Source of the DNA: Marasmius tenuissimus
Lineage: Eukaryota; Basidiomycota; Agaricomycetes; Agaricales; Marasmiaceae
Reading direction: 5' to 3'
Length of the DNA: 64,000 nucleotides
Assembly: GCA_029532415.1 (NCBI GenBank)
Contig: JAQOTA010000062.1
Location: forward strand, 1 to 64,000
Positions 35,148-44,999 of the stretch are shown here, piece by piece. A program made the translations under genes and the position numbers. A model generated the notes under the pieces. That model searched no databases, was not told where the DNA came from, and worked only from the letters and a program-made list of their open reading frames with translations. The stretch's first letter is position 1, and every line of letters begins with the position of its first letter.

Positions 35148-35665
35148 TTTATGAATGTTCGTATAGTATGACCGGATGGAATGACATTGATAGATGGATT
35201 CAACTGATAAAATCGCTGATAATGACTCGTGTCGTCCGAGCTTTATTTTTAATCCAATACACTTTCACGGATGGAAGTGGGTCAACGAATTAGGTGTGGG
35301 AGAAAGCTACAACAGAGTCAAGGCACTTCGGAAGACTTCCGACGGGAGACACCCGAAAATCGCAGGACGCTAGGCGAACATTTGCAACATTTGTCCGAGA
35401 ACGAGCGAGGTTGATGAAGAGGAGCTCAGCCCAGCATTGAAGGGCAAGAGAACATGGATCTGAATCCCGGTTATTTTCGTGTCATTCGAGAGGTTCGAGA
35501 AAGCTCAGAGCCGCTGGGCCTCGCAAGCCATTAGTTCAGTGTGCGGCGGCTCCCCAGTCCACATAATCTTCAGCCATTGTGAGGGTGTGTCTCCCTTAAA
35601 TACCTTCGCTATGTTTTGGCCCCAAGACCGCGCCAGCAACTCTCCTTCGCCCACTCAAAGACAGA
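35148..35665. other. spacer between transporters 2 and 3
   Basis: Holds the 3' end of transporter 2 and the promoter of transporter 3. No other signal was recognised. Confidence 0.4.
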
Positions 35666-37583
35666 ATGGACAAGCAAGACCCGAACCACACAGTCGCGGT
35701 GGACACCAAGGCAGAGAATGGAGTCGAACCTCCCAAAGCTGTGGCTGGTCTGCCCGAGTTCGACTTCCCGGATGGCGGAATGCGAGCTTGGCTGGTGGTG
35801 TTTGGGGTACGTGGCCGAACTGATATCGTTCTGCGGCCTTCTAATTTGTGTTCAGGCAGCATTGAGTTTGACCGCAACGTGAGTGACTTTTTGGTACCTG
35901 GAGACTAGCCTACGAAGCTCACCGCAGACGTTTCTAGATACGGCTATATAAACTCGTGGGGTGTAAGGTCCTTTAAACGACTCAGTGATGCAAGCTGACT
36001 CGATATTTGATTGTGTAGGTTTTCCAATCGTACTACGAGACCACACTACTGAGAGGTCATTCTCCCTCAACAATGTACGTGATCTGTCTGTTTGACCTGC
36101 AGAAAATGCTTATTCTGACGCTTTTGCAGCGCTTGTATTGGCTCCGTTCAGGTCTGCTTTTATCCCGGGATCCCCCCAACGCCTCTTCGTGTTTTAACCT
36201 ATCCGGCAGTACTCTCTGGTCTTCATTCCAGCATTGCCGATCGGACGTTTGTTTGACTTGGGATACTTCAGACTCCCCTTCTTGGTCGCTTGCATTGCGC
36301 TGGTTGTCGGTGCCTTCTTGACGGGGGAGTGTACCAAGTACTGGCATTTCATGTTGTGTCAAGGCGTCTTGCAAGGGGTAAGTTATTGTAATACCCTGAT
36401 AAGTCGAACCCCGCTAATATGCAGTCCTACGTTAGATAGCCTGCGGCTGCGTCTCTAGTCCCACTATCAGCGTTATGGGACACTGATTCAGGAAGAATAG
36501 AGGCCGTGCGATGGGCCTGTCAGCGATCGGCTCGTCCGTCGGAGGGACCATATTTCCTATCGCCTCTCGACGACTGATCACGCAAGTCGGGTAGGCGTTG
36601 ATGGGAAATTGAACACTGGAGTATGCTTCTGACCACCCTCTTAGATTCCCATGGACCATGCGGATTCTAGGATTCATCTTACTGTTTTGCCTCGCCATCC
36701 CAAGCCTCCTTCTGAAACGAAGGTTACCACCCAAGAATGTCAAAGGAGGATTGTTTCACTGGGCTGCTTTCAGGGATCCGGCCTTCTCCGTCTATACCCT
36801 TTCCGTTGTGGTGACTTTTCTGGGCTTGTACACGGGTGAGCTGCATCATCATGCCCAGAGGCGACCTATAAGCCGTTTCAGCGATCTGACCATCACGTAG
36901 TGCTCACCTATATCGACGTCGCCGCCACGAGCGTCGGAGTATCGGACGATGTCTCGTTCTATCTTGTTTCGATCATCAATGCATCTTCGGGACTTGGAAG
37001 GCTGGTCGGAGGACTGTTGGTCGATAAAATTGGTCAGTCCTCAGGCGACGTGTAGAGAGCTCCTTCTGATGGAATACGGTTGCTCAACTAGGAGCCATCA
37101 ACTTCATCGCCCCCACTACCTTCCTTGCTGGTATCCTCACCTTTGCCTGGCCCTTTGCCCGAAGTTTGGGATCTCTCGTCGCCATAGCCGTCATCTACGG
37201 GTACGTACTAAGCGTACCACGGCTAAGCCAGACATGTGCTAAGCCAGTCCTCTTGTTCTAGTTTCATGTGTGGAACGTATATCTCGGCATTCTTGCTTCC
37301 TGTATTCCAGATGTGCGAGATCCAGGAGATTGGTCGCCGGACAGGCTTGGTGATGAGTATCGGTGCTATTGGGGTACTCACTGGACCGCCGATCTCTGGT
37401 GCGATAAATCATGCTACCGGTGGGTTCGAAAAGGTCGGCTACTACGCAGGTCAGTGCCCGGTCGTTCCAACTTCCAACGGGATCCCCGAGTATTCGCTAA
37501 CGTATACATCCCAAGGCTCGATGGTGATCCTAATGCTGGTAACGAGACACCTTATTCTGGGCAAGTCGTGGGGCAAGCTATAA
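35666..37583 (+). pseudogene. MCT-type MFS transporter 3 with in-frame TGA at a conserved Trp
   Basis: Starts MDKQDPNHTVAVDTKAENG and is collinear with transporters 1 and 2. It has FDFPDGGMRAWLVVFG, GYINSWGVFQSYYE, PALPIGRLFDLGYFR, LTYIDVAATSVGVSDDVSFY, GPPISGAINHATGGFEKVGY and a tail HLILGKSWGKL. All splice sites appear usable. In the central loop the motif GHWFKKNRG reads GH-stop-FRKNRG: the codon at 36484-36486 is TGA where copies 1, 2 and 4 all have TGG. No alternative splice can skip it without losing TM4. Either a recent loss (the rest is undamaged) or a truncated half-transporter. Confidence 0.8.
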
Positions 37584-37785
37584 GTATCGGGCTAGTCCGG
37601 TTCTCATACCAAGTGAAGTGGCAAGAAGGCTGGACGTCGAGCCTGACTTGCATTGACAATACTCTTTTCCCCACTGAACCAAAAATTATAGTATTCCAAA
37701 AATCGAGATGGATGGCTAAAAGTATAGCATAATCTTCGTATGGTACAAGTTCATGTAATTCACACACTCTCCTCAGTTTGCTCCC

Positions 37786-39741
37786 TCAGAACTTTCCCCA
37801 GAGTTTTCGAAGCATCAAGTGTCGAGTGACCATCATAAGAAAAACTCCACAGAGAAGCACTGAGCCTGAATGGTATCGAAACGTGCATCAGTATAACAGC
37901 TAACAGCTTTTCAGCTACCCGAGACTAAAATCACTCACCAGCATAGTACCCAACCGCTTCGAATGATCCGGTCGACTGTCTTATGGCACCTGAAATGGGT
38001 GGTCCGATCAAAGCTCCGATTGCCCCAACGCTCAGTAGCATTCCCCCACGACGACCAATATCATGAATTTCCCCCATTTCAAAAATTGGGTTCACGAACG
38101 CCGAGATATACGATCCCGTCATGGCACTGGAGTAAGTGGATGGGAGTTGTATGTCAGGGAACCCGTTCATCATTCTTCGATGAATGGGAGGGAACGAGGA
38201 CTTACCCGTATATAACGGCGATAACGATGAGAGACGATTGAGTCCGTGCAAATGGCCACGCGTAGGTGAGAATGGCCGCGGCAACAGTTGTGGGAGCGAT
38301 CCAGTTCACGGGGCCGATTCGGTCCGACAGTACAGCAGTACTTATGCGACCCAGTGTGGATGAAGCGTTCGCTATCGAAACGAGGTAGAAGGAGAAATCT
38401 CGAGAAACGCCAGCTTGGACTGCGGCAACGTCGATGTACGTCAATGCTGTGAATGTGGAGCTCGTATCAGTTATCCGTACTGAACACGGTCAAGACTCAC
38501 CGGTGTATAGTCCGAGGAGGGTTAGAAAAGAGGAAAGCGTCCAGATGGTGTACGGCATAAATTTGAACGCCGCCAGATTGAGTAGCCCTCCTTTGATATT
38601 CTTGGGAGGTAATCGTCGAGCGAGCGTAAGATTAGGTAAAGCTAGTGCAAACAGTAGGATGAAGCCCAATATCCTGAGGGCCCACGGGAACCTAAGAGAG
38701 AGCCGATGATCAGCGTGCGGGAGAAGCTTTCGGGCATTCGATGCTCACCCGACTTGAATGATCAACCTTCTTGTCGCTATCGGAAATACTGTCCCCCCTA
38801 TCGATGAGCCCAAAGCGACCAGACCTATTGCGAGGCCTCTTCGCCTCTTGAACCAATGCCCTACAATAGCCACGATGGGCCCAAAAGTACAACCACATGC
38901 CGCCTGTCGAAATGAATGAAGCGACGCGAACCGACGAAAAATGACAGAACTTGCCCCTTGCAAAATCCCTTGGCACAGGAGAAGCTGCCAGAATGTTGTG
39001 CATTCAGCAGTCAAGAACGCAGATACCCCAACGAGTAGGCTGGAGCACAGGAACGGCAGCCTGAAATAGCCCAGATCGAATAGGCGTCCGATCGGTAAGG
39101 CGGGAAGAAAGACCAAGGCATACTAGAATTTGGAGGGTAAGTATACTTCAACTACTACGAACATGATGCTTACTTGTACGGAACCAATCCAAGCACTAAG
39201 AAGAACGTGTTGACGATACAGACTTCATAGTAGACATGGAAGCTCACATTGTTGAAGGAGAGTAGCCCGCCAGGAGATCTTCTTCGTAATATGCTTGGAA
39301 TGCCTGTAGGATTGTATTTGAGCTGCTGGGGACTCGAGAAGGGTACAAACGGTACTTACACCCCAAGCGGTGACGTAACCAAACCTGTTTTACGCTTAGT
39401 CTTCTGAGTAGCTCGAGACGTGAACGACCATTACTAACGTAGCGAACGATGTACACGCAGCCTGGTGAATGAGTGGCTATTAAAACTAAGACAATCCAAT
39501 TCAAGCTGATACGCTTACCCCGACGACAATTGTCCAAGCTCTGAAGCCACCGTCTGGAAAGTCAATCTCAACTTGAGGAACTGCGAGGTGATCATCTTCT
39601 TCGCGCTGTGACCCTAATTGAGGATTGAACTCGGGGGAGAGGGGCCGGATGCAGATCCTACTCACCTGTCTTTGATTGCAGCGACCCTATCTCCTTTTCA
39701 TGTGATGAACTCACAGTATCCTCCCTAGATTGAAGACTCAT
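37786..39741 (-). CDS. MCT-type MFS transporter 4 (intact, divergent)
   Basis: Starts MSLQSREDTVSSSHEKEIG. A first intron leads to IDFPDGGFRAWTIVVG. Then GYVTAWGAFQAYYEEDLL, PALPIGRLFDLGYFRLPFL, AIVGHWFKRRRGLAIGLVAL, LRILGFILLFALALPNL, LTYIDVAAVQAGVSRDFSFY, GSYISAFVNPIFEMGEIHDI, GPPISGAIRQSTGSFEAVGY and a tail RHLMLRKLWGKF. The most diverged of the four copies. The intron after LCQGILQG has a GC donor (GGGGCAAGT) and is 51 bp, a multiple of three with no stop, so retention would insert 17 residues in the loop before TM4. Tail-to-tail with transporter 3. Substrate unknown. Confidence 0.85.
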
Positions 39742-41123
39742 TCCGTTGCAGATAGCGGCGCACTCCAACTCAGTGGAAACGAGCAAGACGAAGGAGCGTG
39801 GGGTAGAACCGGTGGGCAAGGGATCCAGGCAGGCAAGCCTTTTAAGATGCTGTCGCTGTATCAAACGTTACCAAGCATATTCCTTCTGGATTGTTCGTGA
39901 TCATACCTTGTGAAAAAGGGATTTCCCCGTTGGTAACTCCAAATCTTAAGTAAACCTCGGACTTCTGATTGCTCATATGGAGTCCGATCACCCCAAATAC
40001 AGGCCGCAAACAGGCACTTTCAATGTCTGCGGAGCAGAATGAACGAGCTAGGTCAACGGCTCTCGAGTTAGCACTCGCTGGCAGCTGCTGCCGGACTGAA
40101 GCTCGTTCGTGCACCAGATAACTGAAAGCTCAGTTACACATCGAGCAGGGCCTTCTAGTTAGTACCCCTACGTTCTTCGGCACGACGACGGGAGAGCAGA
40201 TGTTTCTTCTCTAGACGCTTCTGATGTGCTCTGTAAAGATTCGAGCTTAGTCGAGGCAGCATACTTAGTTACTAAAATTGACTTGCCCGAGGTTAATGAT
40301 TAACGAGACACGCTACAATTCAAGGGAAAAAGTCCATCGGCAGTTCCCTTGCAAATGTGCGCATATCCCGAGGATCAGAGCTGTACGATGCGCGCGTCCG
40401 AAGGTCATTCATTCCAATCAGATGGAAGGATCTTGAACACGTACCAATGCATACTCATACACAAGTAGAATTGAGCACTTCGGTGCTTTTTCTCGACTTC
40501 TCGCGTCTTTAAATGGTCGCTAGTCTTATCTTACTGTAGATGACTTGGCTTGGCTTCGGGTCGGACGGTGGTCCTAGAATGAAAACTATTTGAGGTTAGG
40601 AGCGGAATATAAAGGAAAGAGAACCTCGTTCTGGCACCTCTATTGTCTTCCCTATCTCGGGGCTACACACTACCCTGGCGAGCCTCCTTTTCCTGCCCTT
40701 CGACATTCCAAAGGCCCTGGCCCTCCGCAGCACCACCTGGAGTTTGATCTCAGCGTCTAGATAGTAGATGAAGGAGGCATTCAGTGAGAGGTTGTTCAGT
40801 AAGGAAGGTGAGACTCCATAGATGAAAGAGATCAGGACTTCGAGGATGGACCGAGGTGGTGTATCGAGGAGAAAAGGGTGTCAGCAGTCCCGGCTGGTTT
40901 GGCGCGACGCACGTGCGTAAGCAGCTATTACGTGGTCGCGGCGGCGTAAGACTTTCAGGAGTTTTCAAGTTCAAACTTCTATCACAATTTTTGAAGAACG
41001 ATAAGAGTATGAGTAAGTTGTTAAGGGAGTACAAAGTTACGTTACAGTACACAAGAGTCGCCAAGACCGCGACAGACTACGAATGGTCCGAAAAATAAAC
41101 AAAAAGACGGCTACTGCTATTCG
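39742..41123. other. 1.4 kb gap, nothing recognised
   Basis: Lies between the 5' end of transporter 4 and the 3' end of F-box gene 2. Open frames at 40750-41064 and 39842-40114 (both minus) have no family resemblance. No repeat or RNA gene was recognised. Confidence 0.4.
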
Positions 41124-42635
41124 CTAAGCGTCACCTGCCACTGCCTCTACGTGAGACAAAGTGAAATGCAGCCCAACATGCTTGAAGTACTGTAATGCAA
41201 ACAAAGGGCCAGAGGGAGGCATATCCTTCGAAATAAGAGCAATGTCCACCATTTTCAAGCAGCGAGAGACGGGCAGGCACCTCGACGTCAATGCATCCGC
41301 GAGCGCCTGCTCATCCAACCCGCTGAAATGAATCGAGAGCTTTAGCTCTGAGAGAACGGGCAAGAAAGACGGATGAGATGAAACCATCGTATCCTGTGGC
41401 AGGAAAAGGTGCCGTGAGAAATCACGGGTGACGATTTGGTTGCATGCCTCGCCTTTGTATTCGCTGATACTGAGAATCCTCAACGCAGACATGTGGTGGA
41501 GGAGAGACAAAACCTGCGTATCGATTAGTAGGATTGAATGTAGTCCCAGAGAGGTGATAGTGGAATGAGGGACGAATCGCTCTAGGAATATCGGGATGCA
41601 CGAACGACGTTCCGGCGGCATTTGGTAGCATCTGCTGCGAATCTCCAAACGAGCGAGCTCGGGGAGAGAGAAGTTCTTGGGCAGCTCAGCAATAGCTTCC
41701 TCGTGGTACTCGAATACATCATCGATGTCGAGCAGCGTGAGTTGCTCCAAATCCCCGCACCGTCTGAGGGCAGAGAACGTGGCTCGGCCAAAGCAATTGA
41801 CTACCGTAAGTTCACGAACTTGTGGCCAGGATAGGACGATTTGATCCACAGCTGCAGGGTAGGCAATGTGGAGATATACCGTAGTCAATGCGGGACAGTT
41901 GCTGAATGATGGCAATCGTGTTTCGGTTTCGTCGTCGCTATTATCCCCGTCCGTATTGAGCTCGAGTCGCCGGAGTTTAGGAAGGTGGAAGGCACCTGGA
42001 CAGTAGCGGGAAAAATATTCGACTCCAAAGACTTCGAGGCTCTCCCATCTATGCGAGTGATTGACTAGGAGTTGGAGAGTGACATCCACGTTAAAAACCA
42101 TATATTCATCCAAAGGAAAAGACATGGAGATGTGGAGTGGTGAAGTTTTGGAACGACTCATGAACAGACTTGTGATTTTGGTATACGACTCTGCGACCGA
42201 GTATCTGTGGCATGTAAAATCGATGTAGAAAGACGACCACAGTCCGGGTGCTGAGGTGACGATTTCCCTCCAATGGCGACAGACCGACGATAGCTTCTGG
42301 GCTTCGGGGACCATGTCTTCGACTATATAACTCTCTTCGCAGAAGCACGAAAAGATCTCGAGGAGTACTTCTGACGGCAGCCTGCGAATGGGTGCCAACA
42401 ACGACCTGTACTTCTCCATAGCCTTCTTCAGACCTGTTTGTCTTGCCTCGAGCATCAAAATAGCAGCCTTGAGTTTAGAAACCTCGAGGTCATAGCTATC
42501 CAAGTCCTTCTCAGCATCACTGAGATACTGCAGAACGACCTGTCTGTCGTGTGATGATATTGGGCCGCGGGTTGAAATCTTGTTGATTTCAGGCAGCCAA
42601 CGGTTGGATCTTGGCACCTCTGAGAACATGGACAT
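41124..42635 (-). CDS. F-box/LRR-like protein 2 (intact)
   Basis: Single exon, 503 residues from MSMFSEVPRSNRWLPEINK. A coiled coil (LSDAEKDLDSYDLEVSKLK, LEARQTGLKKAMEKYRSLL) precedes the F-box PIRRLPSEVLLEIFSCFCE ... KLSSVCRHWREIVTSAPGLW. LRR-like segments follow, for example LRRLELNTDGDN, DLEQLTLLDIDDV, ITSLGLHSILLIDTQVLSLL and LSELKLSIHFSGLDEQALAD. Likely an SCF substrate receptor in cytosol or nucleus. It is about 70-75% identical by eye to the disrupted copy directly upstream at 43.1-44.7 kb. The two units were duplicated with about 330 bp of 5' flank. Confidence 0.9.
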   Translation of the reverse strand: MSMFSEVPRSNRWLPEINKISTRGPISSHDRQVVLQYLSDAEKDLDSYDLEVSKLKAAILMLEARQTGLKKAMEKYRSLLAPIRRLPSEVLLEIFSCFCEESYIVEDMVPEAQKLSSVCRHWREIVTSAPGLWSSFYIDFTCHRYSVAESYTKITSLFMSRSKTSPLHISMSFPLDEYMVFNVDVTLQLLVNHSHRWESLEVFGVEYFSRYCPGAFHLPKLRRLELNTDGDNSDDETETRLPSFSNCPALTTVYLHIAYPAAVDQIVLSWPQVRELTVVNCFGRATFSALRRCGDLEQLTLLDIDDVFEYHEEAIAELPKNFSLPELARLEIRSRCYQMPPERRSCIPIFLERFVPHSTITSLGLHSILLIDTQVLSLLHHMSALRILSISEYKGEACNQIVTRDFSRHLFLPQDTMVSSHPSFLPVLSELKLSIHFSGLDEQALADALTSRCLPVSRCLKMVDIALISKDMPPSGPLFALQYFKHVGLHFTLSHVEAVAGDA

Positions 42636-43142
42636 TCTGTAGAATTATCATTGATACATAGTTTAGCGCAATTTTTGCGGGCTCACCTTTTCCAATTTCG
42701 TAATTTCCAGAGATGATGGTGGATGCAGCCAGAGAGCGACGCGTGCGTCAGACCGGAACAAGTCAGATGTCCCACGGTTATGGGTGGTTATGGGTGGCTG
42801 TGGGCCTACAAACCGTTTACGAGATACTTACCAGATCAAGCAGACTGAGACTGAAAAAGAAAGTACGAACCATACGGAGCGAGCAAAAGCAGACTGATAA
42901 TGCGCCAGCATGTCCGACTCAACCCTGGAAATCAGGAGACAAACACCGACGGTAAGCTCGAGGAGCTCGGGCCTCCTGGCCTTATATATTCAAGTTTGGT
43001 GGTACAAGGACACCAAAACATGTGTGATCGCTGAAGTTGAGGTTTATGGCAAATTCCCCCGGAGGAACTCGACAATCGCGGTGAATTTATTGGGGAGGTT
43101 AGTAGATCTAAGTACAATGATGATACTTATCGCGACTAACTT
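42636..43142. other. F-box 2 promoter plus relic of an MSS51-like 3' end
   Basis: About 42.70-42.96 kb resembles 44.75-45.07 kb, the upstream region of F-box copy 3 (shared blocks: tcccacgg..tatgggtggctgtgg, gagcgagcaaaa, cagcatgtcc..tcaacc). The far end of that block at 44.99-45.07 kb is the coding 3' end of an MSS51-like gene. Its counterpart here (about 42.91-42.98 kb) is therefore an orphaned gene tail left at the duplication boundary. Confidence 0.65.
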
Positions 43143-44672
43143 TTACCTGAGACGGTCCCAGATAGATGTCATAGGGTTAGTTGCCACCGGTATACTATGA
43201 GAAAGAAGAGAGTGTACGCCAACATGATTGAAATATTTCAGTGCGAACAAAGAGCCGGAAGGAGGCTTCTCCTTCGAAATTAGAGCAATCTCCACCCGGT
43301 TCAAGCAGCGCGAGGCGAGCAGCCACCTCGACGTCAATGCATCCGCAAGTGCCTGCTCATCCAGGCCGCCGACATGGATCGAGAGCTTGAGCTCTGACAG
43401 GTCGGGTAGAAAAGACGGATGGGATAGATCGATCGTATCTTGTGCCACGGAAAGCCGTTGGGAGAAGGCTCGGGTGACAATTCGATTGTTTTTTTCGCCT
43501 TTGTATTCGCGAATACTAAGGCACCTTAACGCGGGCGTGTCATGGAGGAGTGACAGGACTTGGGAGTCTGTCAGAGGGACATGATGTAACGCAAGAGAGG
43601 TGATACCAGAACGAGGTATGAATCGTTCCAGGACGATCGGGATGGAGGAATGACGGTCCTTCGGCATTCGAAGATGGTTATTGAAGACCTCTAAATAATT
43701 TAGATTGAGGAGAGAGAAATGCTGGAGAGACTCGGCAATATCGTCTTCGTCGTACACGTGGGAGCCAGTGTCTATACCATCGAGCGTGAGCCGCTCCAGA
43801 TTTCGACACTGGGCGAGGGCAGAGAACATGGGCAGGCCCACACGATTGATGAGCGTGAGGTTGCGAACTTGCGACCAAGGAAGCATGACTTTGTCTGTAG
43901 GTACCGCAACGTCGAGTCTCACTGAAGTCAACGAGGGGCAATCGCTGAATGACGGTAATAGTGCCACAAGTTCCTCGCTATTGCCCTGGTTGGTATAGAG
44001 ATAGAGTTGCCGAAGGTTGGGAAGGGAAAGGGCGCCTGAACGGAAGTGGGAAATGTACTCGACACCTGTGACTTTGAGGCTCTCCCATCTGTGTGAGTGA
44101 TCGACTAGGAGTTTGAGCGTGGCGTCCACTCCAAATAGCGAAGAGTGAAGTTCGCAAGGAAAGGAGATTGAAAGGTGGAGTGGTGAAGTCTTCGAACGAT
44201 TCAAGAACAGACTTGTAAATTTGGCATAAGGTGCTGCGTTCTGTTCTATGTGGCTCTCGAAGTCGATGTGAAACGACGACCACAGTCTGGGTGCTGACGT
44301 GACGATTTCCCTCCAATAGGTGCAAACCATGGACAACCTCTGAACTTCGGGCTAGTCGTCTATAGAACTCTCGTCACAGAGGTAGGAAAGTATCTCAAGA
44401 AGTACGTCGGGTGACAGTTTGCGAATAGGAGCCAATAATGAACTGTGCTTCTTCATCGTCTTCTTCAATCCCGTCTGTCTCGCCTCCAGCATCAGAATGG
44501 CAGCCTTATGTTTAGATATCTCGAGCTCATATCGAGCCATATCCTCCCTAGCGTTGTTGAGGTATTTCAGAACGAGTTGTTTGTTGTGAGATGACACTGG
44601 GCCGCGAGTGGGAATTTTGTTGACTTCAGGCAACCAACGGTTGGATCTGGGTGGCTCGACGTTTGTAAACAT
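43143..44672 (-). pseudogene. F-box/LRR-like protein 3 with one in-frame TAG
   Basis: Collinear with copy 2 from MFTNVEPPRSNRWLPEVNK to the last residues. The frame is open throughout except for TAG at 44352-44354, within the F-box. Upstream it reads PIRKLSPDVLLEILSYLCDE and SSIDD; after the stop PEVQRLSMVCTYWREIVTSA and the full LRR part follow in the same frame. Copy 2 has VEDMVPEAQKLSSVC there, so the stop replaces a non-conserved linker codon and two codons are missing. Truncation leaves only the coiled coil and half an F-box. Re-initiation at MSMVCTYW would give a 397-residue F-box-less LRR protein. Otherwise undamaged, so a young lesion. Confidence 0.85.
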
Positions 44673-44999
44673 GCTACAGTCTGTTTGTTAAAATGTGTTT
44701 CCGCATAATAACTAGAGGTTTACTTTTTCTGAAATCGTGGTTTCTAGCCAGAGATAGTAGTGGACACAGTTGAAGAAAGTCATAGAGCCCATGATAATGA
44801 TGTGAGAAAGAGTGACGCGCGTGGCGCGGTCTCATGTTTGTCAGGTATCCCACGGCTATGGGTGGCTGTGGACAGCTATGGACTCTTCCGACAACACCTG
44901 ATTGACCAAGGTACTGTAAGTACTGAATTGCATAGAGTATACGTACAAATTACACAGAGCGAGCAAAACCGGATCAATACATGATTCAGCATGTCCAAT
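44673..44999. other. duplicated 5' flank of F-box copy 3
   Basis: Holds the promoter region of F-box copy 3, which is homologous to that of copy 2. It abuts the stop codon of the first MSS51-like gene. Confidence 0.55.

Noticed and set aside
16353..36486. A-to-I RNA editing restoring Trp (UGA to UGG) in the MYND gene and MCT 3
   Set aside because: Known fungal A-to-I editing of stops favours UAG, with the edited A after U; here the A follows G. Simple nonsense mutation is the more economical reading without transcript data.
40750..41064. 104-codon minus frame downstream of F-box 2
   Set aside because: Composition resembles UTR; no domain, and no counterpart downstream of F-box 3.
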